Shown: positions 1-9,045 of the stretch, in pieces | Position numbering within the stretch: the stretch's first letter is position 1 | How the letters are laid out: each line of letters begins with the position of its first letter | NCBI GenBank assembly: GCA_030038235.1 | Contig: JASHPE010000134.1 | Coordinates: forward strand, 1-45,081 | DNA length: 45,081 nt | Direction: 5' to 3' | Source of the DNA: Terriglobia bacterium | Lineage (GTDB): Bacteria > Acidobacteriota > Terriglobia > UBA7540 | Notes under the pieces: generated by a model | Database searches by the model: none | The model's input: the letters and a program-made list of their open reading frames with translations, nothing else | Told to the model about the DNA's origin: nothing | Made by a program: the position numbers and the translations under genes

Positions 1-3000
1 AAAATCGAACGTTTGGGTCTTGCCCGAGGTCGATCCCGTCGACGTGATACTGGCGGGCACGGCCCCATTCCCGTTGTCGTCGACCTCGCCGATGAGCATG
101 AAAGTTGCCGGTGAACCTGAGATACCGGCGGTGCCGCTAGCGGTCCAGGTCGCCGGACTCTTCGTTGAAGTCTCCGACGCCAAGGCGCAAGCGCTGCTGG
201 TGGTGTCAAGGCTGTTGCTGAATCCGCCCGGTACAGGGTTCCCGCTCACGCTCGGCGTCACACACCACAGATAATTCATCGAACTGTCGGGCAGACCGCC
301 CATCGCAGTGAAGGTCGGCGGTGCGCCCTTGACGCCGTAGGTACGGCCCAGAACCCCGTCTAAGATCGGGGTCTTCGTGCAATCCGCGGCCTGTTGGGCG
401 CAGGTAATGCTGAGCGCCGCGTTCATCGGCAAGGTGAACGGACTGCCCTTTCCGGATGTGCTCGATGAGATGCTGTCGGGAACGGCACTGTTACCCGCAT
501 CATCCACTTCGGGAGTCAGCATGAAGCCCGTATTTGGCGAACCGCTCACCGTGTTGGCCGTATAAAGCGCCGGACTGGCTGCCGGCGTCTCAGTTGCTAT
601 TTGGCAGCCCATGATGGTGGTGGTGGTGTCCAGGCTGAAGCCACCCGGGACACTGCTGCCCGTTACGCACCACAGGTAGTCATTCGAACTGTTCAGCAAG
701 CCACCAGTCGCCGTAAAGGTCGGAGGATCTCCGACCACCCCGTAGCTTCGTCCGACGACTCCAGGCAGAAGCGTTCCGCACGTCGCACTACTCTGAGTGC
801 AGCCGGTGAAGCTCAAGGCCGCGCTGATTGGGAAGGTAAAAGCACTAGTGAGCCCTGACGTGCCGGTAGAAATGCTGTCAGGGACGGCGGTGTTGCCGGG
901 ATCGTCGACCTCGCCGATTAGGCCGTAGCCCGGGCTGGTGCTTGCGGGACCGCTGTTCATGCTGGCTGACCACTTTGCGGGACTGGCCATTGAAGTTTCA
1001 CTCGTCAAGGTACAAGCGCTGGTGGTGGTGTCAAGATTGAAGCCGCCGGGCACAGGATTCCCGGTCATGCTCGGGATCACACACCACCGGTAGCCCGAAC
1101 TGTCGGGCAGACCGCCCATCGCAGTGAAGGTCGGCGCACCTGCTCCGCCTTTGATCGTGCCATAGCTGCGGCCTACAACTCCGAACAGAATCGTTGAGCA
1201 CGCCGATCCACTTTGCGCGCAGGAGTTGCTGAGTGCGGCTTCGACGGTTAGCGTCGAATTCGGCGGACCGGGCGTTTTCCCGGATGTTGCGGACGAGATA
1301 CTGTCCGGCACCGCAGGGTTGCCGGCGTCATCCACTTCCGCTTGCATGTTGAAGTTTCCCTGAGCGCCCGTCACCGTGTTCGCGGTCAAGGTGAAGCCGG
1401 GCTCGGGTGTCGACTTGGTCAGCGAGCAGGTCGAACTCGGCGCGGGGCCAAAACCGCCCGGAATCGCCCCCTGCAGACACCACAGGTAAGTTCCGGAGCC
1501 CAATCCTCCCGACGCCGCATAAATCAGCGCTCCCGCACCGCCATTGATAACGCCATAGCTTCGGCCTTTTGCGGTTCCGGTTGCCTCTGTCACCGCGGGA
1601 AACAGAGACGTTGGATTGACCACTTCGTTTTGAGTTAGCGTGGCCGAGAGAGCAGCATCGATCGTAATGCTCGTGGCTGCGCTCGTGGAGAAGGTATTGT
1701 CGGAAAAGCTGTCCGGTATGGCCGCATTGCCGGCGTCACCCAGCTCCGCTTGAATCCCTGAGAAAGTCTGGTTCGAGCCCGTGACCTTGGCCGCTGTAAG
1801 AAGGAAGCTATCCTCCGGCGTCGACTGTCCACTGGCCGGCCCACAGATCGCGCTCGCTCCTCCCAATCCGCCGGGAAGAGTCCCGATCAGGCACCAGAGG
1901 TAGGTCCCTTTACCGAGTCCTCGAATATCGCCGTTGTTGGCCGGTTGCGCGACCACGTAGTCGGGGGCACCGGAGCCGTTGTTGATGACCCCGTAGCTGC
2001 GCCCGACGATTCCGGGCAGCAGGGTGGACGGATTGTTGCTTCCTCCGTTCTGGCTGAACTGTGCCAGAAGGGCCTCACCGATCGTGATACTTGCCGGCGG
2101 CGTGCTCGACGTAGTCGCGGGCACGGTGGAAAACGAATCAGGAACGGCCGCGTTGCCGGCATCGCCCAGCTCCGCGAGGATGTTCGAGAACGTGCCCGGA
2201 GTGGTTATGGAGTTGGAAGTGAGACTAAAACCGGGCTCCAGTGTGGAAGCGGTCTTTCCACAAGTGCTGCTCGGAGTGCTCGAAAAGCCGGCGGGCAGGC
2301 TCCCCGTCAAACACCAGACGTACGAACTCGAGCCTAATCCTCCGCTGCCGGAATACGTGACCGCAGCCGCGTTGCCGTTGATCACTCCATAACTGCGATT
2401 CACGATCCCGGGAATCAAGCTCGATGAACAGGTGGCGCCGTTTTGCTTGCATGACGCTGCGAGCGGCCCGCCGATCGCAATGCTCGTCGGCGCTGTACTC
2501 GCTGTGGTCTTGCTGGAGAACGCGTCCGGCACGGCGGCATTGCCTGCATCGCCCACTTCGGCTACGAGTCCGGTAAACGTGGTTGCTGTCCCGGACACGT
2601 TGCCCGACGACAGCGTAAAGCTGTCCTCCTTCGTCGATGTGGTCACTCCACAAGTACTGCCCGGCGCTCCGGTAAATCCTCCGGGCAGGGTTCCGGTAAA
2701 ACACCAGAGGTACGTTCCCGCCCCCAAACCGCCCCCCGTCGCGCTCTCGGTAAGGGTCGGGATGCCTCCGATTACCCCATAGGAACGACCCAGCACACCG
2801 GCCAGCAGGCTTGGTGGATTGGTAGGCGTGCCGTTGCCGATCTGGGTTACGTCTGCCGTCAATGGAGGATGGACCGTTAGACTGGTGGCATTCGTGAGAA
2901 TAGCCGCCGGCGTTGTGGCATTACCAGTGTCACTCAGTTGCACGGTAAAGGGAAAAGCCGTCGGCGAGGTGACCGTCGAAGTGATGCTGGTGCTCGCCTG

Positions 3001-4902
3001 CAACGTTACCGAATTCGCTACTTTGGGCGACGTACATGTCGCAACGTTAGCGAGATTGTTGCCCGTGCCCACGAAACCTGCAGGCAATGAACCTTGGCTC
3101 AGGCACCACTGGTAGTAGGTGCCCCCTTGCCCGCTACTGCCCAATCCGCCGGTAGCAGTATAGGTCGGAATCCCGGTCAGACCATAACTGCGGCCCGTGA
3201 CGCCGTCCAGCAGTGCGGGCGGGTTGGTCTGCAGGCCTGTCTGGCTCAGAGAGAGGGTCAGCGGCGAATCGACGGCGAGATTGTGGCTGGCATGCCCATC
3301 CGAATCCGTTGAGGTCGAATACCCGGGTGTCACACCGTTGCCCGCATCACTGACGGTAACGGTGAAGTTGAACGTGCCCGGTGACGCCGTCACGTTCTGT
3401 CCGTTGCTGCCACATACGAGCTCAGCGGCGGTCCCAATCTGTGGATTCGGATTCGTTGGCGCGCAAGCGACGGGCGCCGGCAGAGTGCCGCTTTCCGTTG
3501 TCGTCAGTCCCACCGAACTAACCAGGCCACCCGTAGCGGTGAATGTCAGCGGTGCCGTGACCGTGGTCGTGGATCCGTAGGAGCGGCTTTGCACGCTATC
3601 GGGGACTTGGGCATTAATTCCGTTGTAGTTGTCAAAGCCCTTGGGCAAGGAGAAACTGATCTCGGGGTACACCACCAGGGTTAAGGGTTTAGAGATGTTG
3701 TTCGCAGGAACGACCTGCGTCGTACTTCCAAAGGCGTCAATTGCGGTATCCGTTGCCTCGACCGTCACGGTGTAAGTGCCCGCCGCGGTCAAACTGCCAT
3801 TGCTCTGAATCAAGCATTCACCGCTGCCCGGGTCAGGGCTGATCGTCAGGCCCGGGTTGGTCGGCGTGACCGAGGCCAGGGTGCACTTCGTAAGGAGACC
3901 GTTGCCATATTCGGTGATGTTGCCGACGCTCGACGTGGGTGGAACCAAAGCCAGATCGGTGGTGGCCGTTTGAGCGTGTACCGACGACGATCCGTCGCCG
4001 TACGTGCGCCCCTGCACGCCATCTGCAAGGTCAACATTTTGGGTAACGCTGAATTCCCTGCGCACCGTTAAGGAGATAGAAGTGGGGCCCTGGGGTTGGG
4101 TCGAGTTGGTCCACGTCTGATTGGGCACGACCGTAGTCTCAATGGGGGTATCTGTGATGCTGACAGTGACGGTGAAGGGGGTGCCGCCGACACTTGGTGA
4201 TGCCGTGCCGCTCAAAGTGAACTGGGCAGTGTTTCCCGAGGGTGTGCAAAGGCCGGCTGTGATACCGCTGGCGCCCGACACCGTAGCAAGACAGGTTGAG
4301 ATCGGACCATTGCCGCTTGGTAGAGTTTGCTTGGGTGACGTGGTGCCCGGGGGTGTAGCGGGTGACAGACTGGTAGTGACTGTAATCGTGTTGGTGTAAG
4401 ACCGGCCCGCAACGGCATCCACAACCTGGTTCTGAAAATCAGTGATTGTGAATTCGGAGCGTACGTTCAGCGTCAAGTCAATAAGGGCATTGTGGCCCTC
4501 GCTGTCAGTGGCGGTCAAAGTGCCCTTGAGAGTGCCAGCAGGCGCAGTAACTGAGGTCGCGCTCAACACGCAAAAAGAAGTACTCCCTTTGGCCATCAAG
4601 CCCGCGGTCATGAAAGACGCGGAAAGCGTACAGTTAGTGACGTCTCTAGTCCCGCCCGTTGTCGCGACGTCCACTCCCACGTAAGGCCGGCCGTGTACCG
4701 CATCAGGCAGACTTGTGGGCGAGAATTGAAGATTGGCGTCCGCCGAGGGCAGTGGGGGCAACACCGCCGGTCCATTGCCACAACCATTCATCACAGACAG
4801 GGCCGTCAGGAGCCCCAGCAAGAGCACCCAGGGACCCAGCCTGGCAACCTTCGCCCTTAGATTGATTCGAATGGATCTTGAGATGAAACGGCGAGCGCGC
4901 AT
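1..4902 (-). CDS. Giant Ig-like repeat surface lipoprotein, partial (3' end outside window)
   Basis: An open frame of 1634 codons runs off the left edge without a stop. The ATG at 4902 follows an AGGGGGA ribosome site. Residues 1-40 are a basic start, a hydrophobic stretch and a Cys (MNGCGNG), which looks like an export signal with a weak lipobox. The rest is a chain of about 12 modules of roughly 130 residues, each recurring with a G-RSYG motif (near positions 345, 745, 1160, 1555, 1990, 2390, 2775, 3180, 3575, 3995, 4390 and 4680), a YLWC core with LPGGF, and a closing DAGN-AVPDS motif. This resembles putative-Ig (He_PIG/cadherin-like) domains of secreted acidobacterial proteins. It starts 57 bp after the TonB receptor gene, so the two are probably cotranscribed. 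Substrate and function are unknown; a surface-binding or adhesive role is inference. Confidence 0.75.
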   Translation of the reverse strand, partial: MRARRFISRSIRINLRAKVARLGPWVLLLGLLTALSVMNGCGNGPAVLPPLPSADANLQFSPTSLPDAVHGRPYVGVDVATTGGTRDVTNCTLSASFMTAGLMAKGSTSFCVLSATSVTAPAGTLKGTLTATDSEGHNALIDLTLNVRSEFTITDFQNQVVDAVAGRSYTNTITVTTSLSPATPPGTTSPKQTLPSGNGPISTCLATVSGASGITAGLCTPSGNTAQFTLSGTASPSVGGTPFTVTVSITDTPIETTVVPNQTWTNSTQPQGPTSISLTVRREFSVTQNVDLADGVQGRTYGDGSSSVHAQTATTDLALVPPTSSVGNITEYGNGLLTKCTLASVTPTNPGLTISPDPGSGECLIQSNGSLTAAGTYTVTVEATDTAIDAFGSTTQVVPANNISKPLTLVVYPEISFSLPKGFDNYNGINAQVPDSVQSRSYGSTTTVTAPLTFTATGGLVSSVGLTTTESGTLPAPVACAPTNPNPQIGTAAELVCGSNGQNVTASPGTFNFTVTVSDAGNGVTPGYSTSTDSDGHASHNLAVDSPLTLSLSQTGLQTNPPALLDGVTGRSYGLTGIPTYTATGGLGSSGQGGTYYQWCLSQGSLPAGFVGTGNNLANVATCTSPKVANSVTLQASTSITSTVTSPTAFPFTVQLSDTGNATTPAAILTNATSLTVHPPLTADVTQIGNGTPTNPPSLLAGVLGRSYGVIGGIPTLTESATGGGLGAGTYLWCFTGTLPGGFTGAPGSTCGVTTSTKEDSFTLSSGNVSGTATTFTGLVAEVGDAGNAAVPDAFSSKTTASTAPTSIAIGGPLAASCKQNGATCSSSLIPGIVNRSYGVINGNAAAVTYSGSGGLGSSSYVWCLTGSLPAGFSSTPSSTCGKTASTLEPGFSLTSNSITTPGTFSNILAELGDAGNAAVPDSFSTVPATTSSTPPASITIGEALLAQFSQNGGSNNPSTLLPGIVGRSYGVINNGSGAPDYVVAQPANNGDIRGLGKGTYLWCLIGTLPGGLGGASAICGPASGQSTPEDSFLLTAAKVTGSNQTFSGIQAELGDAGNAAIPDSFSDNTFSTSAATSITIDAALSATLTQNEVVNPTSLFPAVTEATGTAKGRSYGVINGGAGALIYAASGGLGSGTYLWCLQGAIPGGFGPAPSSTCSLTKSTPEPGFTLTANTVTGAQGNFNMQAEVDDAGNPAVPDSISSATSGKTPGPPNSTLTVEAALSNSCAQSGSACSTILFGVVGRSYGTIKGGAGAPTFTAMGGLPDSSGYRWCVIPSMTGNPVPGGFNLDTTTSACTLTSETSMASPAKWSASMNSGPASTSPGYGLIGEVDDPGNTAVPDSISTGTSGLTSAFTFPISAALSFTGCTQSSATCGTLLPGVVGRSYGVVGDPPTFTATGGLLNSSNDYLWCVTGSSVPGGFSLDTTTTIMGCQIATETPAASPALYTANTVSGSPNTGFMLTPEVDDAGNSAVPDSISSSTSGKGSPFTLPMNAALSITCAQQAADCTKTPILDGVLGRTYGVKGAPPTFTAMGGLPDSSMNYLWCVTPSVSGNPVPGGFSNSLDTTSSACALASETSTKSPATWTASGTAGISGSPATFMLIGEVDDNGNGAVPASITSTGSTSGKTQTFDF

Positions 4903-4959
4903 CGCTTCCCCCTGATCAACGCCTTGTCTTGCGTGACGCGTGAGTTTCTTATGGCCTTC

Positions 4960-7900
4960 CTAAAAGATGAACTTGATTCCAAACTGCATCCGACGGCTGC
5001 TGGTGTTCATAAACGTCTCGCTGAGAAATCCCCCGCGCCCGAAGGTATCGGGTCGTGCATCGATGGCGTTCTCCGGGATCACGCCGGTGATTCTCGCCGC
5101 CGTTTGCGATGGGGAAACGGCGAACGCTGCGGCTGACTGAGCGCCTACGGCGAAAGCGTTACCGAGGCCGAAGCCGGGGTTCGCGGTGTTAAAGAGATCG
5201 TATACCTCCCATCGAAACTGCGCGGTTAGCCTTTCCGTAACTTTGAACTGTTTATAGAGAGCCGTATCGAAGTCCACAATTCCCGGCCCAGTGAGAATGT
5301 TACGGCCAGCCTGGCTGGCCTGCGGGAAGGGCGGGATCGGTAGGGGCTGTGAACCCGCCACGGCCGTTGACGTCCCAAAGTACTGCACAAAGTGCGCGGA
5401 TTGTGGATCAATTGGTTTGCCATTGATGTTCACATATAGGGTGGGCGAGCTCAAGCCTTGGCAGGTTGCCAGCAGGGCCACGGAACTGAGCTGCGCCTTG
5501 GGATTGCCAATGTACGGCCTGTCGTTTGAGACGCTCCCATCACCGTTTGCATCGGTGCAGGGATCGGAAGTAAGGTCCGGCGTGCTGTTCAGTGGAGTAA
5601 ACGGCTGGCCTGACTGCAGCGAGGTAATACCGCTCAATTGCCAATTCCCAAACAGAGTCTTCGCCCGCCCCTGCTGGGGCGAGGGAATGTTCCAGATGTA
5701 GCTGAGGGCGAGCCGATTTCTTCGATCGAAGGATGAGTTGCCCTTCTCGGCGGCTAGATCTGACGAATTTTGCGGCAGGGGCGTGATCGCTTCGATCGGC
5801 TGACTCAGCCTTGGATCCTGGGTTGCCGTCAGAACGTTGCCGTTGAAAAACTGGATTCCGGGCCCGAAGATCTCACTCGCATCATCGATCATGTGGCTCC
5901 AAGTGTAAGCGGCTGTAAAGACGAGCGGCCCTGCGCGCTTGGAGGCGCTGGTTTGAAGCGCATAGTACGTTGACCAGCCATCGTTGGTGACTTCGAGGAC
6001 ATCACCGTGACTGTTATCCTTACGATTCACCAAGCAATCGTTCGGCAGTACAGTAATGAGCGAGTCCGCACAATTCCCATCGATGGAAGGCCCGTAGCCG
6101 AGGTAAGGGTTCAGATCAAGGCGTTGGTAAAGCTTGGCCCCGTTGCTTCCCACGCCGTCCACCTCCAACAGAATCTGGCGTGGCAGTTCGTGCTGGACGC
6201 CGAGCGTAAAATTTTGGACATAGGGGTTAACCAGATTGCGGGCAACCGTGTCCTGGGTCGTGCATTGCAGCAGCGGAATCTGAGGATTGGTACCAATCGC
6301 CGACTGCTCCTCCGCGTAGCTGCCGCAGCCGTTTACGAGAGTCGTCACGGCGGAGAGAGAGAGCGGAGAAGCGGGATATGTACCCGTTGTTTTTACCACC
6401 GGGATGCCATTGACATCAGGCGTGTTCTCGCCTGCGGCCGTGAGGGTATAGACGAAAGGTGAGACAGGGCCGCTTTGCCATATCTGCAACGGAATATTGA
6501 GCACCATGGGGCTGTACGAGATGGCATATCCGCCCCGGACGACGGTGTTGGAATTCTTCCAGGGAGACCACGCAAAACCCAGGCGCGGCGCAAAGTTGTG
6601 GCGGTCCGGAGTCACGTAGGGAACTGCGGAGTTAATGGCCCTGAGACCGTCGATCGGCTGTCCGTAGGCTTCGTAGCGCAGGCCGAGATTGAGCGTCAAA
6701 TTGGGCTTCACTCTGAAATCGTCCTGAGCAAAGGCGAAGATGTCCGTCTCGCGCAACGGAAGAGTGGTTGGTCCCTGCTCAACCGTTCCGTTTGGCAGGA
6801 CCTTGACGTCCGTGAAGCGCTGAAAAACAGCCAGGGCATTGGTGCCACCGCTCGAACCTTCGGAGATAAACTGGCTCAAGCCTCCAACGGCGGAGGTAGG
6901 AGACCCGAAAAAGTAGTGCCCGAGATCAGAGGGCGTGCTGTTGACGTTAGTCTGAGTGTAAACCCAATCCCCGCCGAACTTGATTGTGTGCGGCCCGACG
7001 ACCCGGGAGTAATTCTCCTGCCCCTGAAAGATGTTGCTGTTCGTCTGGGTGGGACTTGTATCCTGGCCGATCGTGAAGGTGTTGCCCGCTGCCTGAAAGT
7101 TGCCGCCGTAGCTCATGCCGTTGCCACTCGTGCAAGCCGCAACGGTCGGAATGAAGCAGAATCCCCCAAAGTTATCGGTGACCGTGGCGGCCGGAACATA
7201 GGAACCGAGGGGAGACTGGGTGGGGCCGATGCCCTGTGCAATCCGGCTGAAGGCGAACCGCACCTCATTGACGGAACTGACGGTGTAGTAGCGATGGTCG
7301 AACAAGAGGCTCTGCGTGCGCTGGGACAAAAAGTTCCGTTCTTCAGGCAGGGCGCCGAGGTCATCAAAGGCGGCTACCCCCGGCGGGGCAAAGGTGGAAA
7401 GCGGAGCTTGCAGATCATCAACCAGATAGCGCCCGTAGATGGACTGCGACTCGCTGATCTTGTAGTCGGCACGGCCAGAAGCCTGCTGGTCACGGACGTT
7501 GAAGATGTTGCCTTGAGGTAACAAGTAGGTACCGAACTGGGCCGTCGGACCCGCACTAGTCAGCGCGGCGTACCCCGTCGTGCAGGGATCGACGACCAGG
7601 CCTGAGCCCGGATTGATGGCGCACGGGGAGCCCGTCGGAGGATTCTGCACCGAGGGGAAGCTGAGAAGGTCCGTCAGGGCTTTGGTCGGCGCCTGCTGCG
7701 TCCGCAGCGTCGCAAGTCCACTGGGCGTGGGCACCGTGGCGACTACGGGATAAACGCTGGACAGGTTGTTTCGAGCGCCGTCGTACTGGTACGAGACGAA
7801 GAACCAAGCCTTATCCTTCTTGATGGGACCACCCACCGTAGCTCCCCCGACATTTTCGTAGAAGGGTGCCGGACCCTTCAAAAAGGCAGCCTGCTCAACA

Positions 7901-8706
7901 CGGTCGGAGGCATTGAAGAGGTCGTCCTGGCCGAACCAGAAAGCCGTGCCGTGGAGGTCGTTCCCACCATTACGCGTGATCACGTTCACGGTAGCGCCGG
8001 TGCCGCGGCCGAACTCAGCTTTGGGAGTCGCCGTGATGATACTGTAATCGGAGAAGACGTCCGTGTTGGTGAACTGTGTGGCGGCGCCGCCGAACAGGGG
8101 CTCGTTATTGTCAACGCTGTCAATGATGAAATTATTGTCGCGGCCGCGCGCGCCGTTGGTCGCAAAGGGCACCAGTGTGCTTGCGAAGCTGAATGTGCGG
8201 ACGCTGAAAACGCCAGGCGCGAGCAGCGCCAGGGTGTTGGGGTCGCGAGTCAGGAGCGGCAGGGTCTGGATCTGGGTTTTGCTAAAGACGTTGCTGAGCG
8301 TCGCGCTGGCAGGGTCGGTTGGCGGCGCGGCGGACGTCACCGTGACGATATCTGTCGGAGGAGGCTTGATCAAGGTGAAGTTCTCGGTTGTCACCTGATT
8401 TACATCGACGATCACCTGGTCGTGAGTCTCGGAGCGGAGAAACGAACAGTCCGCCGTCACCTTGTACGTTCCCGGCGTCAACTCACCGGCAAAATACACT
8501 CCCGAGCTGTTGGGCGTATACGGTCGACTGATTCCAGTGGCAGGATCAGTCACAGTGATGGTGCAGTTCTGCGCAAGCCGTCCTGTGCTGTCCCTTACCG
8601 AACCAGTAATGGAACCGCTGATGGATTGAGCTTTGAGAGTCGCAGCAGCCGCGAATAGAATCCCAAACAGAAAAACAGCCGAACACCACATCCGCTGCCT
8701 GGACAC
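4960..8706 (-). CDS. Oar-like TonB-dependent outer-membrane receptor
   Basis: 1248 aa. A signal peptide (residues 1-27, ending LKAQS) is followed by a carboxypeptidase-regulatory-like domain (about 30-115, SGSITGSVRDSTG), a plug-like region (about 125-235, with DNNFIIDSVDNNEPLFGG) and a long beta-barrel with aromatic strand ends, finishing FGIKFIF as outer-membrane barrels do. The size and architecture fit the Oar/TonB-dependent receptor family expanded in Acidobacteriota, which imports large ligands or exports proteins across the outer membrane; the ligand cannot be read from sequence. The start used is a GTG preceded by a G-run ribosome site; an in-frame ATG five codons later (8691) is possible. 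A sigma-70-like promoter lies about 130 bp upstream and the Ig-repeat lipoprotein follows directly. Confidence 0.85.
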   Translation of the reverse strand: MSRQRMWCSAVFLFGILFAAAATLKAQSISGSITGSVRDSTGRLAQNCTITVTDPATGISRPYTPNSSGVYFAGELTPGTYKVTADCSFLRSETHDQVIVDVNQVTTENFTLIKPPPTDIVTVTSAAPPTDPASATLSNVFSKTQIQTLPLLTRDPNTLALLAPGVFSVRTFSFASTLVPFATNGARGRDNNFIIDSVDNNEPLFGGAATQFTNTDVFSDYSIITATPKAEFGRGTGATVNVITRNGGNDLHGTAFWFGQDDLFNASDRVEQAAFLKGPAPFYENVGGATVGGPIKKDKAWFFVSYQYDGARNNLSSVYPVVATVPTPSGLATLRTQQAPTKALTDLLSFPSVQNPPTGSPCAINPGSGLVVDPCTTGYAALTSAGPTAQFGTYLLPQGNIFNVRDQQASGRADYKISESQSIYGRYLVDDLQAPLSTFAPPGVAAFDDLGALPEERNFLSQRTQSLLFDHRYYTVSSVNEVRFAFSRIAQGIGPTQSPLGSYVPAATVTDNFGGFCFIPTVAACTSGNGMSYGGNFQAAGNTFTIGQDTSPTQTNSNIFQGQENYSRVVGPHTIKFGGDWVYTQTNVNSTPSDLGHYFFGSPTSAVGGLSQFISEGSSGGTNALAVFQRFTDVKVLPNGTVEQGPTTLPLRETDIFAFAQDDFRVKPNLTLNLGLRYEAYGQPIDGLRAINSAVPYVTPDRHNFAPRLGFAWSPWKNSNTVVRGGYAISYSPMVLNIPLQIWQSGPVSPFVYTLTAAGENTPDVNGIPVVKTTGTYPASPLSLSAVTTLVNGCGSYAEEQSAIGTNPQIPLLQCTTQDTVARNLVNPYVQNFTLGVQHELPRQILLEVDGVGSNGAKLYQRLDLNPYLGYGPSIDGNCADSLITVLPNDCLVNRKDNSHGDVLEVTNDGWSTYYALQTSASKRAGPLVFTAAYTWSHMIDDASEIFGPGIQFFNGNVLTATQDPRLSQPIEAITPLPQNSSDLAAEKGNSSFDRRNRLALSYIWNIPSPQQGRAKTLFGNWQLSGITSLQSGQPFTPLNSTPDLTSDPCTDANGDGSVSNDRPYIGNPKAQLSSVALLATCQGLSSPTLYVNINGKPIDPQSAHFVQYFGTSTAVAGSQPLPIPPFPQASQAGRNILTGPGIVDFDTALYKQFKVTERLTAQFRWEVYDLFNTANPGFGLGNAFAVGAQSAAAFAVSPSQTAARITGVIPENAIDARPDTFGRGGFLSETFMNTSSRRMQFGIKFIF

Positions 8707-9045
8707 GTTCCCCCCCTTTGCCCGAAGGCCCTGGAACGATAAGCGAGTCGTCTGCCTGAACCCCTCCGCACAGACCGCTGATTGCCCGGGTAAGACTACC
8801 TGGCAGGGCCCCTTCTGGGCCCCGCAACGCCAGACATGCTAGGTGAGCAATCGGCTATTTGTCAAGCAGTTTCTGAGTTTCTGAGGGGTGAGGCGCCTGC
8901 ATTGAACCACGAGCTCATGGACGCCTTCAGGAAAGGATCGCGAGGGAATCGCAGTCGTCGCTAGCCACACAGCAGGGCAGCGGGCTCACCTCAATGCCGG
9001 GCTGAACTGCCCCGCGAAGAAGCGGTTTGCGAACGCTCGAACAAG
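8707..9045. other. Intergenic region, 339 bp, no gene
   Basis: This gap separates the kinase stop from the TonB receptor start; both genes are on the minus strand. It holds the predicted receptor promoter and a G-rich leader. I see no coding frame with convincing composition and no clear terminator with a U-tract for the kinase gene. Confidence 0.6.
8836..8865 (-). promoter_or_regulatory. Predicted sigma-70 promoter of the TonB receptor gene
   Basis: On the minus strand a perfect -35 box TTGACA (8865-8860) is followed by an 18-bp spacer and TAGCAT (8841-8836), 4 of 6 matches to the -10 consensus. The implied leader is about 120 nt. A short direct repeat (TTTCTGAG twice) sits just upstream of the -35. 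No experimental support. Confidence 0.45.

Noticed and set aside
6475..7521. 348-aa plus-strand frame inside the TonB receptor gene
   Set aside because: Antisense shadow of a well-supported 1248-aa gene; no recognisable motifs.
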